DNA of 64,000 bases, from contig DASRKX010000120.1 of the NCBI GenBank assembly GCA_035648735.1, forward strand, positions 1-64,000, in the 5' to 3' direction. The position numbers and the translations under genes were made by a program. Shown piece by piece: positions 18,558 to 26,894 of the stretch. Below the pieces are notes generated by a model. The model had not been told where the DNA came from. It saw only the letters and a program-made list of their open reading frames with translations, and searched no databases. Numbering within the stretch: the first letter of the stretch is position 1; each line of letters opens with the position of its first letter. The DNA comes from REEB95 sp035648735 (GTDB lineage: Bacteria; Pseudomonadota; Alphaproteobacteria; ATCC43930; CGMCC-115725).

Positions 18558-19880
18558 TCACTCCGCAGCGGCGGCGCCTACGGCCGAACCCGTCGGCGTG
18601 TCGAGCACCGATTTCTCGGGATCGAGCCAGAACGCCCAAACCGCGGCACCGCAGACGAGCAGCGCCGCGGCAACGATGAACGGCGCAACCCAGGAACCGA
18701 TTTGGACGAGAATGCCGAAGACCAGCGGCGACAACGCGCCGCCGATATTTCCCGCCATGTTCATCATGCCGGAAACGGTGCCCGAGTATTTTCCGCCGAC
18801 ATGCATCGGCACCGCCCATGACGGCCCAATCGTACATTCGAGGAAGAACATCGCGCCGGTCAGGCAAGCGACGGCGGTATAGGCGCTCTCGGTCATGGCC
18901 GCCGGCACGATGCACACGGCGCAGCCGAGCAAGCCGGTGATCGCCACCGCGCGGTGGGCAAGTTTGGTGTTGCCGGTCTTGCGCAGCAGCCGGTCGACCG
19001 CGAGGCCCCCGACCGTGTCGCCGACGACGCCGGCCCACAACGGCAGCGACGCCAGGATGCCGACCTTGAGCAGCGTGAAGTGGCGGTATTCGACGAGGTA
19101 GGACGGCAGCCAGCTCAGGAATATCCATAGGCAATAGACGTAGGTGAAATAGGCGCACATGATCGCCCACATATTCGGCGAGCGCAGCAGCGTGCGCCAC
19201 GGCACCTTCGGCCGTTCGCTCGACGCGGCGCGGATATTTCCTTTCGCGTCGACGCCACGGATGTATTCAAGCTCCGCTCGGTTCACCAGCGGATGCTCGT
19301 CCGGCTGGTTGCGATAGGTCAGGTACCACAGCGCCGTCCAGAGGAGGCCGAGCGCGCCGCAGATGTAGAACACCCAATGCCAGCCCAGCGTGGTCATGAT
19401 GGCGACCACGATCGGCGGCGCGATGGCCGCGCCAATGCGGCTCGCGCTGTGCGAGAGACCTTGGCACAAGCCGCGCTCCTGCCGCGGATACCATTCCTGC
19501 ATGGCGCGGGTTGCGCTGGGAAATGCGCCGGCTTCGCCGATGCCGAACAGGAACCGGATGACGACGAAGGAGAATGCGCCCGTGACCGCCGCGGTGAGCG
19601 CGGTCATCACCGACCAATATCCCACCAGAATGGTCAGCACGTTCCGTGGACCGAACCGGTCGCCGAGCCAGCCGCCGGGCACCTGGAACGCCGCATAGCT
19701 CCAGACGAAGGCGCTGAAGATCAGGCCCATCGTGACCTTGTCGAAGCCGAATTCCTTGCTGATGACGGGCGCCACGGTCGAGATGTTGACGCGATCGAGA
19801 TAGGTGATGAGGTACATCAGGCAGATCAGGAACATGATGTACCAGCGCCCCTTGCTGCGGCGCGGTTTGTCGGCTTCCAT
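18558..19880 (-). CDS. MFS transporter, anion:cation symporter (ACS) type
   Basis: A 440-aa inner-membrane carrier with 12 predicted helices. The N-terminal MFLICLMYLITYLDRVNIS, the loop 2-3 motif GGWLGDRFGPRNVL and RFLFGIGEAGAFPS are characteristic of the ACS family, which carries hexuronates, tartrate, glucarate, phthalate and other organic anions by proton symport. ATG at 19880 with GGAGG seven bases upstream; the frame is open further 5' but lacks homology. The C terminus ends in an Ala-rich tail. It probably imports the acid processed by the following aminotransferase and hydratase genes, though 103 bp separate them. Confidence 0.88.
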   Translation of the reverse strand: MEADKPRRSKGRWYIMFLICLMYLITYLDRVNISTVAPVISKEFGFDKVTMGLIFSAFVWSYAAFQVPGGWLGDRFGPRNVLTILVGYWSVMTALTAAVTGAFSFVVIRFLFGIGEAGAFPSATRAMQEWYPRQERGLCQGLSHSASRIGAAIAPPIVVAIMTTLGWHWVFYICGALGLLWTALWYLTYRNQPDEHPLVNRAELEYIRGVDAKGNIRAASSERPKVPWRTLLRSPNMWAIMCAYFTYVYCLWIFLSWLPSYLVEYRHFTLLKVGILASLPLWAGVVGDTVGGLAVDRLLRKTGNTKLAHRAVAITGLLGCAVCIVPAAMTESAYTAVACLTGAMFFLECTIGPSWAVPMHVGGKYSGTVSGMMNMAGNIGGALSPLVFGILVQIGSWVAPFIVAAALLVCGAAVWAFWLDPEKSVLDTPTGSAVGAAAAE

Positions 19881-19908
19881 GGCGACCTCCCTCCCGTTTC
19901 GAGCTACC

Positions 19909-20742
19909 CTAAGCGCGCGATCGGTCCCCGACAAGATCGCGCAGCCGGACGGCGCGTTTCCGGAAGCTACGCCGCCAGCGCGCGAGATGGCGGTGACGGC
20001 GGTCCCACGCCGCCTGGCGGACGACGGCCAACGCCGAATCCGGCGGCACGAAGGCAGCGACCATGCGCGCCAATTCCGGATGCCGCTTCGAATCGTACAT
20101 GATCGCCATGCCGGAAGGCGTGCCCAGCAGAAGTTGCGGCGTCATGCCGGCGATGCGGCCGATCTCCGCCAGCCCGGCATGAAGATCGCAAAAGACGACG
20201 TCGTGAAAGAGGTACACCGCGTCGGACGCAGCCTTGTCGCGCACCGCGCGATAGTCGAGCACGATCTGCTCGCTGGTGTGCAAACCGTCGATGAAGGCGA
20301 GATCGACATTGCCGCCGAGCTCGACATCGACGATGCGTGCGACGTCCTGCGGCGAAATCCCCTGAAGCGCGCGCACTGGCAGTTGATGACGCTCGGCGAT
20401 GCGGTTGGTAAGCGCCAGGCCATCGCGCATCGCCTGATCGGGCGCCATGTCGAGCGCCGCCACCTTGCCGCCGGGCATGAGCAGGCCGAGTGCCAGCGTG
20501 CTCCAGCCCATCGAATTGCCGATGATCAGCGCGCGCTTCGGATGATAGGCGGCGAGGACGTGCTCGAGGAAATAGACTTCCTGCACCGCGATGCCGAGAT
20601 TGCCCGTCATGCTCTTGCCGTCGCGGCAGAACCAGGTAAACGTCGCCCACGGCAGACCGTCGGCGTGATTCGGCGCCACGCCGGCGCAGAGCTCGATGCC
20701 CTCCTCGCGATAGAATTCGGTGAGCATTCCGATGATCGGCAT
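19909..20742 (-). CDS. Class I SAM-dependent methyltransferase-like protein
   Basis: A 277-aa protein with a Rossmann methyltransferase core of the Methyltransf_24 type. The SAM-site strand-loop is ALIIGNSMGWSTLALGLL (about 95-115 in the longer form), followed by GGKVAALDMAP, a second acidic strand VDLAFIDGLHTSEQIVLDY and YLFHDVVF. A basic C-terminal tail (WRRSFRKRAVRLR) could bind membrane or nucleic acid. The start is uncertain: ATG 20742 is listed, but GTG 20772 and ATG 20727 are in frame and none has a good Shine-Dalgarno. The substrate is unknown. It is divergent from the dehydrogenase gene at 20830. Confidence 0.72.
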   Translation of the reverse strand: MPIIGMLTEFYREEGIELCAGVAPNHADGLPWATFTWFCRDGKSMTGNLGIAVQEVYFLEHVLAAYHPKRALIIGNSMGWSTLALGLLMPGGKVAALDMAPDQAMRDGLALTNRIAERHQLPVRALQGISPQDVARIVDVELGGNVDLAFIDGLHTSEQIVLDYRAVRDKAASDAVYLFHDVVFCDLHAGLAEIGRIAGMTPQLLLGTPSGMAIMYDSKRHPELARMVAAFVPPDSALAVVRQAAWDRRHRHLARWRRSFRKRAVRLRDLVGDRSRA

Positions 20743-20829
20743 GGCGGCAGGAAAGCATGGCCTCCGCGGCACGCCAAGATTTTTCGCGTCCCCTGGCCTT
20801 TTCTTCCGACTTCGCTTCTAATCCGGCGC

Positions 20830-23700
20830 ATGGCTCCGTCATCGCTGGAAACGCGTCTCCGGCGCGCGCTCAAGGGCGACGTGCTGTTCGACGATTTCTC
20901 GCGCGGCCGCTATTCGACCGACGCCTCGATCTACCAGATCGAGCCCATCGGCGTGGTCGTGCCGCGCGATGTTGAGGACGTGACAGCGGCCTTCGCCATC
21001 GCCCGCGAGGAAGGGCTGGCGCTATTGCCACGCGGCGGCGGCACCTCGCAATGCGGCCAGACCGTCGGCCGCGCCCTGGTGCTCGATTGCAGCAAATACA
21101 TGAACCGGATCGTCAGTCTCGATGCGGAGAAGCGGCGGGCACGCGTCCAGCCCGGCCTGGTGCTCGACCGCCTCAACCGCGGGCTCAAAGCCAAGGGCCT
21201 TTTCTTCCCGGTCGACATCTCGACCGCCGACCGCGCCACGCTGGGCGGCATGGCGGCGAACAATTCCTGCGGCGCACGCTCGCTGCGCTACGGCAACATG
21301 GTGCACAACGTGCGCGCTATCGGCGCGCTGCTGGTCGACGGCACGCGCGCCGAGTTCGGCGAGGTGCCGGGAAATTTCGACGAGCGGGCCATGCCCGAAC
21401 GATATCGCGACCTGGTGCGTCGGATGCGCGCGCTGCACGACCGCGAGAAGGACGAGATCGAAGCGCGCTTCCCCAAGCTGCTGCGCCGCGTCGGCGGCTA
21501 CAACATCGACATGATCTCGGATGCCGGCCACAACATGGCGCAGCTCCTGGTCGGATCGGAGGGTACGCTCGCCTTCTTCAACGAGATCGAGATCGAGCTG
21601 CAACCGATCCCGCCGCACCGCGTCCTCGGCATCTGTCACTTCCCGACCTTCCACAAGGCGATGCAATCGGCCAAGGCGATCGTCGCGCTCGGCCCCACCG
21701 CGGTCGAACTGGTCGACCGCACCATGATCGAGCTGGCGCGCGACATCGCCATGTTCCGGCCGATCGTCGAGCGCTTCGTTACGGGCGAGCCCGAGGCGCT
21801 GCTGCTTGTCGAGTTCGCCGGCGAGGACAAGTCGGCGAACGAGCGGCGGTTGCGGGCGCTCGTGGAACTGATGGGCGATCTCGGCCTGCCGGGATCGGTG
21901 ATCGTGGCAACCGACGATGCCTTCCAGACCGCCGTGTGGGAAATGCGCAAGGAAGGCCTCAATATCATGATGTCGATGAAGGATTCGCGAAAGCCGGTTT
22001 CGTTCATCGAGGATTGTGCGGTGCCGCTCGACGATCTGGCCGAATACACGTCGCGCCTCACCGCCATCTTCGCCAAGCACGGCACAACCGGCACCTGGTA
22101 CGCGCATGCCTCGGTCGGCTGCCTGCATGTGCGGCCGGTGCTGAACCTGAAGCAGGAAATCGACGTCAAGCGGATGCGCGCCATCGCCGAGGAAGCCTTC
22201 GCCATGGTGCGCGAATACAAGGGCTCGCATTCGGGCGAGCATGGCGACGGGCTGGTGCGCTCGGAATTCCACCTGCCGATGTCCGGGGCGCGGATCGTCC
22301 GCGCCTTCGAGACGGTGAAGGAGGATTTCGACCCCGCCGGACTGCTCAACCCGGGCAAGATCGTGCATCCGCCTCGGATGGACGATCGCTCGCTGTTCCG
22401 CTTCAAGCCGGGCTACGCGACGCAATCGGTGGACACGGCGCTCGACTGGTCGGAATGGGGCGGCTTCGCCGGCGCGGTCGAGATGTGCAACAACAACGGC
22501 GCCTGCCGCAAATGGGATTCGGGCGTCATGTGCCCGTCCTATCGGGCGACCGCCGATGAACAGCATTTGACGCGCGGCCGCGCCAATTCCCTGCGCCTGG
22601 CGCTGTCGGGACAATTGGGAGCGGATGCGCTCGCCTCGGAGGCGATGCGCGAGACCATGACGCTCTGCATCTCCTGCAAGGGCTGCAAACGCGAATGCCC
22701 GACGGGCGTCGACATGGCGCGGATGAAGATCGAGTTCCTGCGGCAATACCGGAAAGCGCATGCGCTCTCCTTGCGCGACCGGCTGATCGCCTATCTGCCG
22801 CGCTATGCCCCGTATGCCGCCCGGTTGGGCTTCCTGCTCAATCTGCGCGACCGCGTGCCTGGCTTGGCGTGGCTCAGCGAGAAAATCACCGGCTTCTCCG
22901 CCAAGCGAAAGCTGCCGCGCTGGCTGGCGCAGCCTTATATCGATGCCACCGCGGCGGTGGGGAACGGCCGCGAGGTCGTGCTGTTCGTCGATACCTTCAA
23001 CCGCTGGTTCGAGGCCGAAAACGCGCGCGCGGCCGAACGCGTGCTGATCCGCGCGGGATATCGCGTGGTTTCGGCGCAACGGAGGAACGAGCGCCCGCTG
23101 TGCTGCGGCCGCACCTTCCTCTCCGTCGGGCTGACCGACCAGGCGAAGATCGAGGCGCGCCGCACCATCGAAGCATTGAAGCCCTACGTCGCGCGCGGCG
23201 TGCCGGTCATCGGCCTCGAACCGTCATGCCTGCTGACGCTGCGCGACGAGTTCCCGGCGCTGCTGCCGGGCGAGGACAGACGCGCGCTGGCGAAACGGGC
23301 GATGCTGTTCGAGGAATTCATCGCGGCGGAAAAATCGGCCGGGCGATTCGACCTGGCGCTGATGCCGATCAATGCCAAGGCGGTGCTGCACACGCATTGC
23401 CACCAGAAGGCCTTCGGCATCGCCGGCACCAGCGCCGCGGCGCTCAGGCTCATTCCCGGCCTCGATGTCGAGACCTTCGATTCCACCTGCTGCGGCATGG
23501 CGGGCGCCTTCGGCTACGAGGCCGAGCATCACGACATCTCGCTCAAAATCGGCGAGCTTGGCGTGCTGCCGAAGATGCGCGCGGCGCCGCCAGACGCGGT
23601 GCTGGTCGCCGCCGGCACGAGCTGCCGCTGCCAGATCGCAGACGGCTCCGGCCGCGTGGCGCTCCACCCGGCAGTGATCCTCGACCGGGCCAGCGCCTAA
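20830..23700 (+). CDS. FAD-linked oxidase / Fe-S 2-hydroxyacid dehydrogenase (YdiJ/Dld-II type fusion)
   Basis: A 956-aa two-module flavoprotein. Residues about 1-480 form the FAD-binding oxidase: PRGGGTSQCGQTVG, GGMAANNSCGARSLRYGNM and the C-terminal HSGEHGDGLVRSEFH. A cysteine region CNNNGACRKW...CPSY (about 550-570) and a C613-x2-C-x2-C-x3-CP cluster bind iron-sulfur. The C-terminal CCG modules (RPLCCGRTFLSVG, STCCGMAGAFGYE) are heterodisulfide-reductase-like. The family oxidises D-2-hydroxyglutarate or D-lactate and passes electrons to the quinone pool. ATG at 20830. The frame is open for another 1,026 bp upstream through the methyltransferase gene, but that part lacks homology. It ends in a 4-nt convergent overlap with ftsY. 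Confidence 0.9.
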   Translation: MAPSSLETRLRRALKGDVLFDDFSRGRYSTDASIYQIEPIGVVVPRDVEDVTAAFAIAREEGLALLPRGGGTSQCGQTVGRALVLDCSKYMNRIVSLDAEKRRARVQPGLVLDRLNRGLKAKGLFFPVDISTADRATLGGMAANNSCGARSLRYGNMVHNVRAIGALLVDGTRAEFGEVPGNFDERAMPERYRDLVRRMRALHDREKDEIEARFPKLLRRVGGYNIDMISDAGHNMAQLLVGSEGTLAFFNEIEIELQPIPPHRVLGICHFPTFHKAMQSAKAIVALGPTAVELVDRTMIELARDIAMFRPIVERFVTGEPEALLLVEFAGEDKSANERRLRALVELMGDLGLPGSVIVATDDAFQTAVWEMRKEGLNIMMSMKDSRKPVSFIEDCAVPLDDLAEYTSRLTAIFAKHGTTGTWYAHASVGCLHVRPVLNLKQEIDVKRMRAIAEEAFAMVREYKGSHSGEHGDGLVRSEFHLPMSGARIVRAFETVKEDFDPAGLLNPGKIVHPPRMDDRSLFRFKPGYATQSVDTALDWSEWGGFAGAVEMCNNNGACRKWDSGVMCPSYRATADEQHLTRGRANSLRLALSGQLGADALASEAMRETMTLCISCKGCKRECPTGVDMARMKIEFLRQYRKAHALSLRDRLIAYLPRYAPYAARLGFLLNLRDRVPGLAWLSEKITGFSAKRKLPRWLAQPYIDATAAVGNGREVVLFVDTFNRWFEAENARAAERVLIRAGYRVVSAQRRNERPLCCGRTFLSVGLTDQAKIEARRTIEALKPYVARGVPVIGLEPSCLLTLRDEFPALLPGEDRRALAKRAMLFEEFIAAEKSAGRFDLALMPINAKAVLHTHCHQKAFGIAGTSAAALRLIPGLDVETFDSTCCGMAGAFGYEAEHHDISLKIGELGVLPKMRAAPPDAVLVAAGTSCRCQIADGSGRVALHPAVILDRASA

Positions 23701-24614
23701 TCGAGCCCGGCTAGGCTGCGCGCGAAATCAACGGCGACGAAGGACCGGAGATCGTCGGCGCCCTCGCCGATGCCGATGAAATGCACCGGCAGCTTGAACG
23801 CTTCGGCCAAGGGCACCAGCACGCCGCCCTTGGCGGTGCCGTCGAGCTTGGTCATCACCAAGCCGGTGACGCCGACGATGTCGCGGAAGGATTGCGCCTG
23901 GCTGAGCGCGTTCTGGCCGATTGTCGCGTCGAGCACCAGCAGCACCGCATGCGGCGCCGTCGCGTCGGCCTTTTTCAGCACGCGCACGATCTTCTCCAAC
24001 TCGGCCATGAGATGCGCCTTGTTGTGCAGCCGCCCCGCCGTATCGACGAGCAGCAGATCGGCGCCGCTCTTGCGCGCAGCCGCCAGCGCGTCGAAAGCCA
24101 AGCCCGCCGGATCGGCATCGGGCGGTCCGGCGATCACCGGCGCGCCGACGCGCGCGCCCCAGATCTCGAGCTGCTCGACGGCGGCGGCGCGGAACGTATC
24201 GCAGGCGGCGAGCGTCACCGCTTTCCCCTCGCCGCGGAAGCGCTGCGCCAGCTTGCCGATGGTCGTCGTCTTGCCGCCGCCATTGACGCCGACGACCAGA
24301 ATGACGAAGGGCCTGACCGCGCCGGTAAAATCGATCGGCGCCTCGACCGGCGCCAGGGTGCGGCCGATCTCCTCGGCCAGCACGCCGCGAATCTCCTCGC
24401 CGCTCGAAGCCTTATCGAAGCGCGTTTGGCGCAGGCGCTCGACCACCTGCGCCGAAAGCCGCGTGCCGAGATCGGCGGCGATGAGGAGTTCTTCCAATTC
24501 CTCCAGCGTGGCGTCGTCGAGCTTGCGGCGCGTCAACACGCCGGCGATGCCGTCGGTCAGATTGCGCGACGAGCGCGCCAAACCGGTCTTGAGGCGCGCC
24601 AGTAAGCCGTTCAT
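23697..24614 (-). CDS. ftsY: Signal recognition particle receptor FtsY
   Basis: A 305-aa SRP-receptor GTPase that docks Ffh-ribosome complexes at the inner membrane. It has only the N and G domains: the acidic A domain of E. coli FtsY is missing, as is common in alphaproteobacteria. The N domain has the ALLIAADLGT-like ELLIAADLGTRLS; the G domain has GVNGGGKTTTIGK (G1), ACDTFRAAAVEQL, LVDTAGRLHNK (G3), MTKLDGTAKGGV (G4) and FIGIGEGADDLRSF (G5). ATG at 24614 overlaps the mtaB stop (ATGA), so ftsY is translationally coupled to mtaB. Its partner ffh lies 2.3 kb away on the other strand. Confidence 0.97.
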   Translation of the reverse strand: MNGLLARLKTGLARSSRNLTDGIAGVLTRRKLDDATLEELEELLIAADLGTRLSAQVVERLRQTRFDKASSGEEIRGVLAEEIGRTLAPVEAPIDFTGAVRPFVILVVGVNGGGKTTTIGKLAQRFRGEGKAVTLAACDTFRAAAVEQLEIWGARVGAPVIAGPPDADPAGLAFDALAAARKSGADLLLVDTAGRLHNKAHLMAELEKIVRVLKKADATAPHAVLLVLDATIGQNALSQAQSFRDIVGVTGLVMTKLDGTAKGGVLVPLAEAFKLPVHFIGIGEGADDLRSFVAVDFARSLAGLD

Positions 24615-25861
24615 GCCGCAGCGCCCTGCAACCGATTGCCGTCGACGCCGGTGAGACGGAGCCGCGCGATCGCGCCCGCCTGGTGATCGCCGGCAAAGGC
24701 GACCGACGCGTAATGCTCGCTGCGGCCGAAGCCGGGCTTCTCGACGAGGACCGAAGCGACGGTCCCGACGCGCGCGGCCAGGGCTTGGCGCAACGCCACA
24801 GTACCCGCGTCGCGCAGCCGCGCGGCCCGCTCCTTCACCGCCGCGCGCGGCAGCGCCGGCATGCGGGCGGCCGGGGTTCGCGGCCGGGCGCTGAACGGAA
24901 AGACGTGCAGGTAGTCGAGGCCTGCGTCCTCGACCAGCGCCAGCGTGTTGGCGAACATCGCTTCGTCCTCGGTCGGGAAGCCGGCGATGAGATCGGCGCC
25001 GAGCGCCACGCCGGGACGCAAATTCCGCGCGCGCGCGCAGGCGGCGAGCGCATCGGCACGGCTGTGGCGCCGCTTCATCCGCTTCAGGATCAGATCGTCA
25101 CCGGCCTGGAGCGAGAGATGGAGATGCGGCATCAGCCGGGACTCTTCGGCAAGAAGACGCCAGAGGGTATGGTCGATCTCCACCGGGTCGAGCGAGGAGA
25201 GCCGCAGCCGCTGGAGTTCGGGCACCAGCGCCAGCAGGCGGGCGCAGAGCGATCCGAGATTCGGCCGGCCCGGCAGATCGCCGCCATAGGCGGTGAGATC
25301 GACGCCGGTCAGCACGATCTCGCCATAGCCCTGCGCCACGAGGTGGCGGGCCGCGGTGACGACATCTCCCGCCGGCACCGAGCGGCTGTTGCCGCGACCG
25401 AGGGGAATGACGCAGAAGGTGCAGCGGTGATCGCAGCCTTGCTGAACTTCGAGGAAGGCGCGGGCCCGCCCGGCATGATTCGGATCGAAGCCGTCGACCA
25501 GATGCGACGCCGTCTGCTTCAAGGTCATGATGTCGCCGACGGCAAGACGCGCATTGCCGCGCCACGCGGCGGCGTCGAGCTTCTCGGCATTGCCGAGCAC
25601 GCGGTCGATCTCCGGCATGGCGGCGTAACGCGCCGGGTCGATCTGCGCCGCGCAGCCGGTGACGATGAGCGTCGCCTTCGGATTCTCGCGCCGCGCGCGG
25701 CGGATCGCCTGCCGCGCCTGGCGCTCGGCCTCGCCCGTCACGGCGCAGGTGTTGACGATGATCGCGTCGTCGAGCCCGGCCGCGACGGCATGGCCGCGCA
25801 TGACTTCGGATTCAAAGGCGTTGAGGCGGCAACCGAAGGTGACGATGCGAGGTGCCGCCAT
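24611..25861 (-). CDS. mtaB: tRNA t6A37 methylthiotransferase MtaB
   Basis: A 416-aa radical-SAM methylthiotransferase that converts t6A37 to ms2t6A37 in tRNAs reading ANN codons. The N-terminal MTTase domain has auxiliary cluster cysteines C11 (TFGCRLN), C39 (NTCAVT) and C70 (VTGCAAQ). The radical-SAM motif is C143-x3-C147-x2-C150 (CDHRCTFC) followed by IPLGRGNSRS. The NTCAVTGEAERQARQAIR pattern separates MtaB from MiaB. A short C-terminal TRAM-like part ends the protein. ATG at 25861, four bases after the dapF stop. Order dapF-mtaB-ftsY is common in alphaproteobacteria. Confidence 0.95.
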   Translation of the reverse strand: MAAPRIVTFGCRLNAFESEVMRGHAVAAGLDDAIIVNTCAVTGEAERQARQAIRRARRENPKATLIVTGCAAQIDPARYAAMPEIDRVLGNAEKLDAAAWRGNARLAVGDIMTLKQTASHLVDGFDPNHAGRARAFLEVQQGCDHRCTFCVIPLGRGNSRSVPAGDVVTAARHLVAQGYGEIVLTGVDLTAYGGDLPGRPNLGSLCARLLALVPELQRLRLSSLDPVEIDHTLWRLLAEESRLMPHLHLSLQAGDDLILKRMKRRHSRADALAACARARNLRPGVALGADLIAGFPTEDEAMFANTLALVEDAGLDYLHVFPFSARPRTPAARMPALPRAAVKERAARLRDAGTVALRQALAARVGTVASVLVEKPGFGRSEHYASVAFAGDHQAGAIARLRLTGVDGNRLQGAAA

Positions 25862-25864
25862 GGC

Positions 25865-26701
25865 TCAGCCCGCCAGCAGCGACGGATCGATCTCGCCGGT
25901 GAAGCTCACCGCCACCGGACCGGTCATCGTCACGCGATCGTCGTCACGCCATTCGATGCCGAGCGTGCCGCCATCGGCGATGACATCCGCCCGGCGGCCG
26001 GCCAGGCCGCGGCGGCTCGCCGCCACCAGCGCCGCACAGGCGCCGGTGCCGCAGGCGGGGGTCAGACCGGCGCCGCGCTCCCAGACGCGCAGCCGGATCG
26101 TGTCGCGCGCCAGGATCTGCGCCACGCCGATATTGGCGCGCTGCGGAAAGAGCGGGTCGTGCTCGAGCTTGGGTCCGAGTACTCTAATGTCGATCGCAGC
26201 GATGTCGGGCACGAAGAACGTCGCATGCGGATTGCCCATGCTGGTGGCGGCCGCGTCCTTGAGCGGATCCAGCGCCAGCGGCAGATGATCGGTATCGCAC
26301 TCCCGCGCCAGCGGAATGTCGCGCCAGCCCCAGCGCGGCTTGCCCATGTCGACCGTGACGCGGTTCTTGCCCGCGGTGTGCGCCGCCAGCATGCCGGCGG
26401 CGGTTTCGAGCGTGACGCTGGAAGCACCCGTCTCGCGCATGAGCAGATCGGCGACGCAGCGGGCCGCATTGCCGCAAGCCTCGACCTCGCCGCCATCGGC
26501 GTTGCGGATGCGCATGAAGGCGGCGGCGGGGGCGCTGTGCGGCTGTTCGATGACGATGAGCTGGTCGGCGCCGATGCCGGTGTGGCGCGCCGCGATCGCC
26601 GCAGCCGATTTGTCGTCGAGTGCCAACGGCTTGGCCCGCGCATCGATCACGACGAAATCGTTGCCGAGCCCATGCATCTTGATGAAGGGAATGCCGCGCA
26701 T
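25865..26701 (-). CDS. dapF: Diaminopimelate epimerase
   Basis: A 278-aa cytosolic, cofactor-free epimerase that turns LL-diaminopimelate into the meso form for lysine and peptidoglycan. The catalytic cysteines are C76 in EACGNAARC and C217 in TPACGTGACAAL. Also visible are the N-terminal FIKMHGLGNDFVVIDAR, RIRNADGGEVE, and SMGNPHATFFV. ATG at 26701 puts KMHGLGNDF at its normal position; the 20-codon in-frame extension is not conserved. The Shine-Dalgarno is weak. It is the first gene of dapF-mtaB-ftsY and divergent from ffh, with which it shares a 193-bp control region. Confidence 0.97.
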   Translation of the reverse strand: MRGIPFIKMHGLGNDFVVIDARAKPLALDDKSAAAIAARHTGIGADQLIVIEQPHSAPAAAFMRIRNADGGEVEACGNAARCVADLLMRETGASSVTLETAAGMLAAHTAGKNRVTVDMGKPRWGWRDIPLARECDTDHLPLALDPLKDAAATSMGNPHATFFVPDIAAIDIRVLGPKLEHDPLFPQRANIGVAQILARDTIRLRVWERGAGLTPACGTGACAALVAASRRGLAGRRADVIADGGTLGIEWRDDDRVTMTGPVAVSFTGEIDPSLLAG

Positions 26702-26760
26702 GGCCAGGGATATAGGCGTCCCCCCGCAGGGTGTAAATAAAGGAAGGGCGGCCGCCTTCA

Positions 26761-26790
26761 TTGACAGAAACGACCCTCAGGGCTTAGTTT
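26761..26790 (+). promoter_or_regulatory. Possible sigma-70 promoter of ffh
   Basis: A perfect TTGACA at 26761-26766 is followed after 18 nt by TAGTTT (3 of 6 matches). It is in the dapF-ffh gap, 105 nt before the ffh start, so the transcript would carry a structured leader of about 95 nt. Confidence 0.45.
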
Positions 26791-26822
26791 CCGGCCTACT
26801 TCAAGGGAGTTAGACCTTGTTG

Positions 26823-26864
26823 CCCCCAGAGGGGGAGGCCAGTCCGCGCGTTGCGCGCACTGGC
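26823..26864 (+). repeat. Two inverted repeats in the ffh leader
   Basis: The first is CCCCC (26823-26827) AGA GGGGG (26831-26835). The second is a 12-bp stem from 26838 to 26864 with a GTT loop and one C-C mismatch, GCCAGT-C-CGCGC against GCGCG-C-ACTGGC. No T-run follows immediately. They could form RNA hairpins or a protein-binding palindrome ahead of ffh. Confidence 0.55.
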
Positions 26865-26883
26865 CCGTTCGGTTTTGGCGTTT

Positions 26884-26888
26884 GGGAG
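26884..26888 (+). promoter_or_regulatory. Shine-Dalgarno deciding the TTG start of ffh
   Basis: GGGAG lies 6 nt before TTG at 26895. The codons after this TTG begin FDGLGSRLGDIF, the usual Ffh N terminus after Met. Confidence 0.75.
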
Positions 26889-26894
26889 AAATCT

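Noticed and set aside
19804..20829. N-terminal extension of 342 codons on the FAD/Fe-S dehydrogenase
   Set aside because: It runs antisense through the methyltransferase gene, and the FAD-oxidase homology begins just after the ATG at 20830.
21022..23079. 685-codon minus-strand open frame within the FAD/Fe-S dehydrogenase gene
   Set aside because: Complement of a well-supported flavoprotein; composition typical of antisense GC-rich DNA and no motifs.
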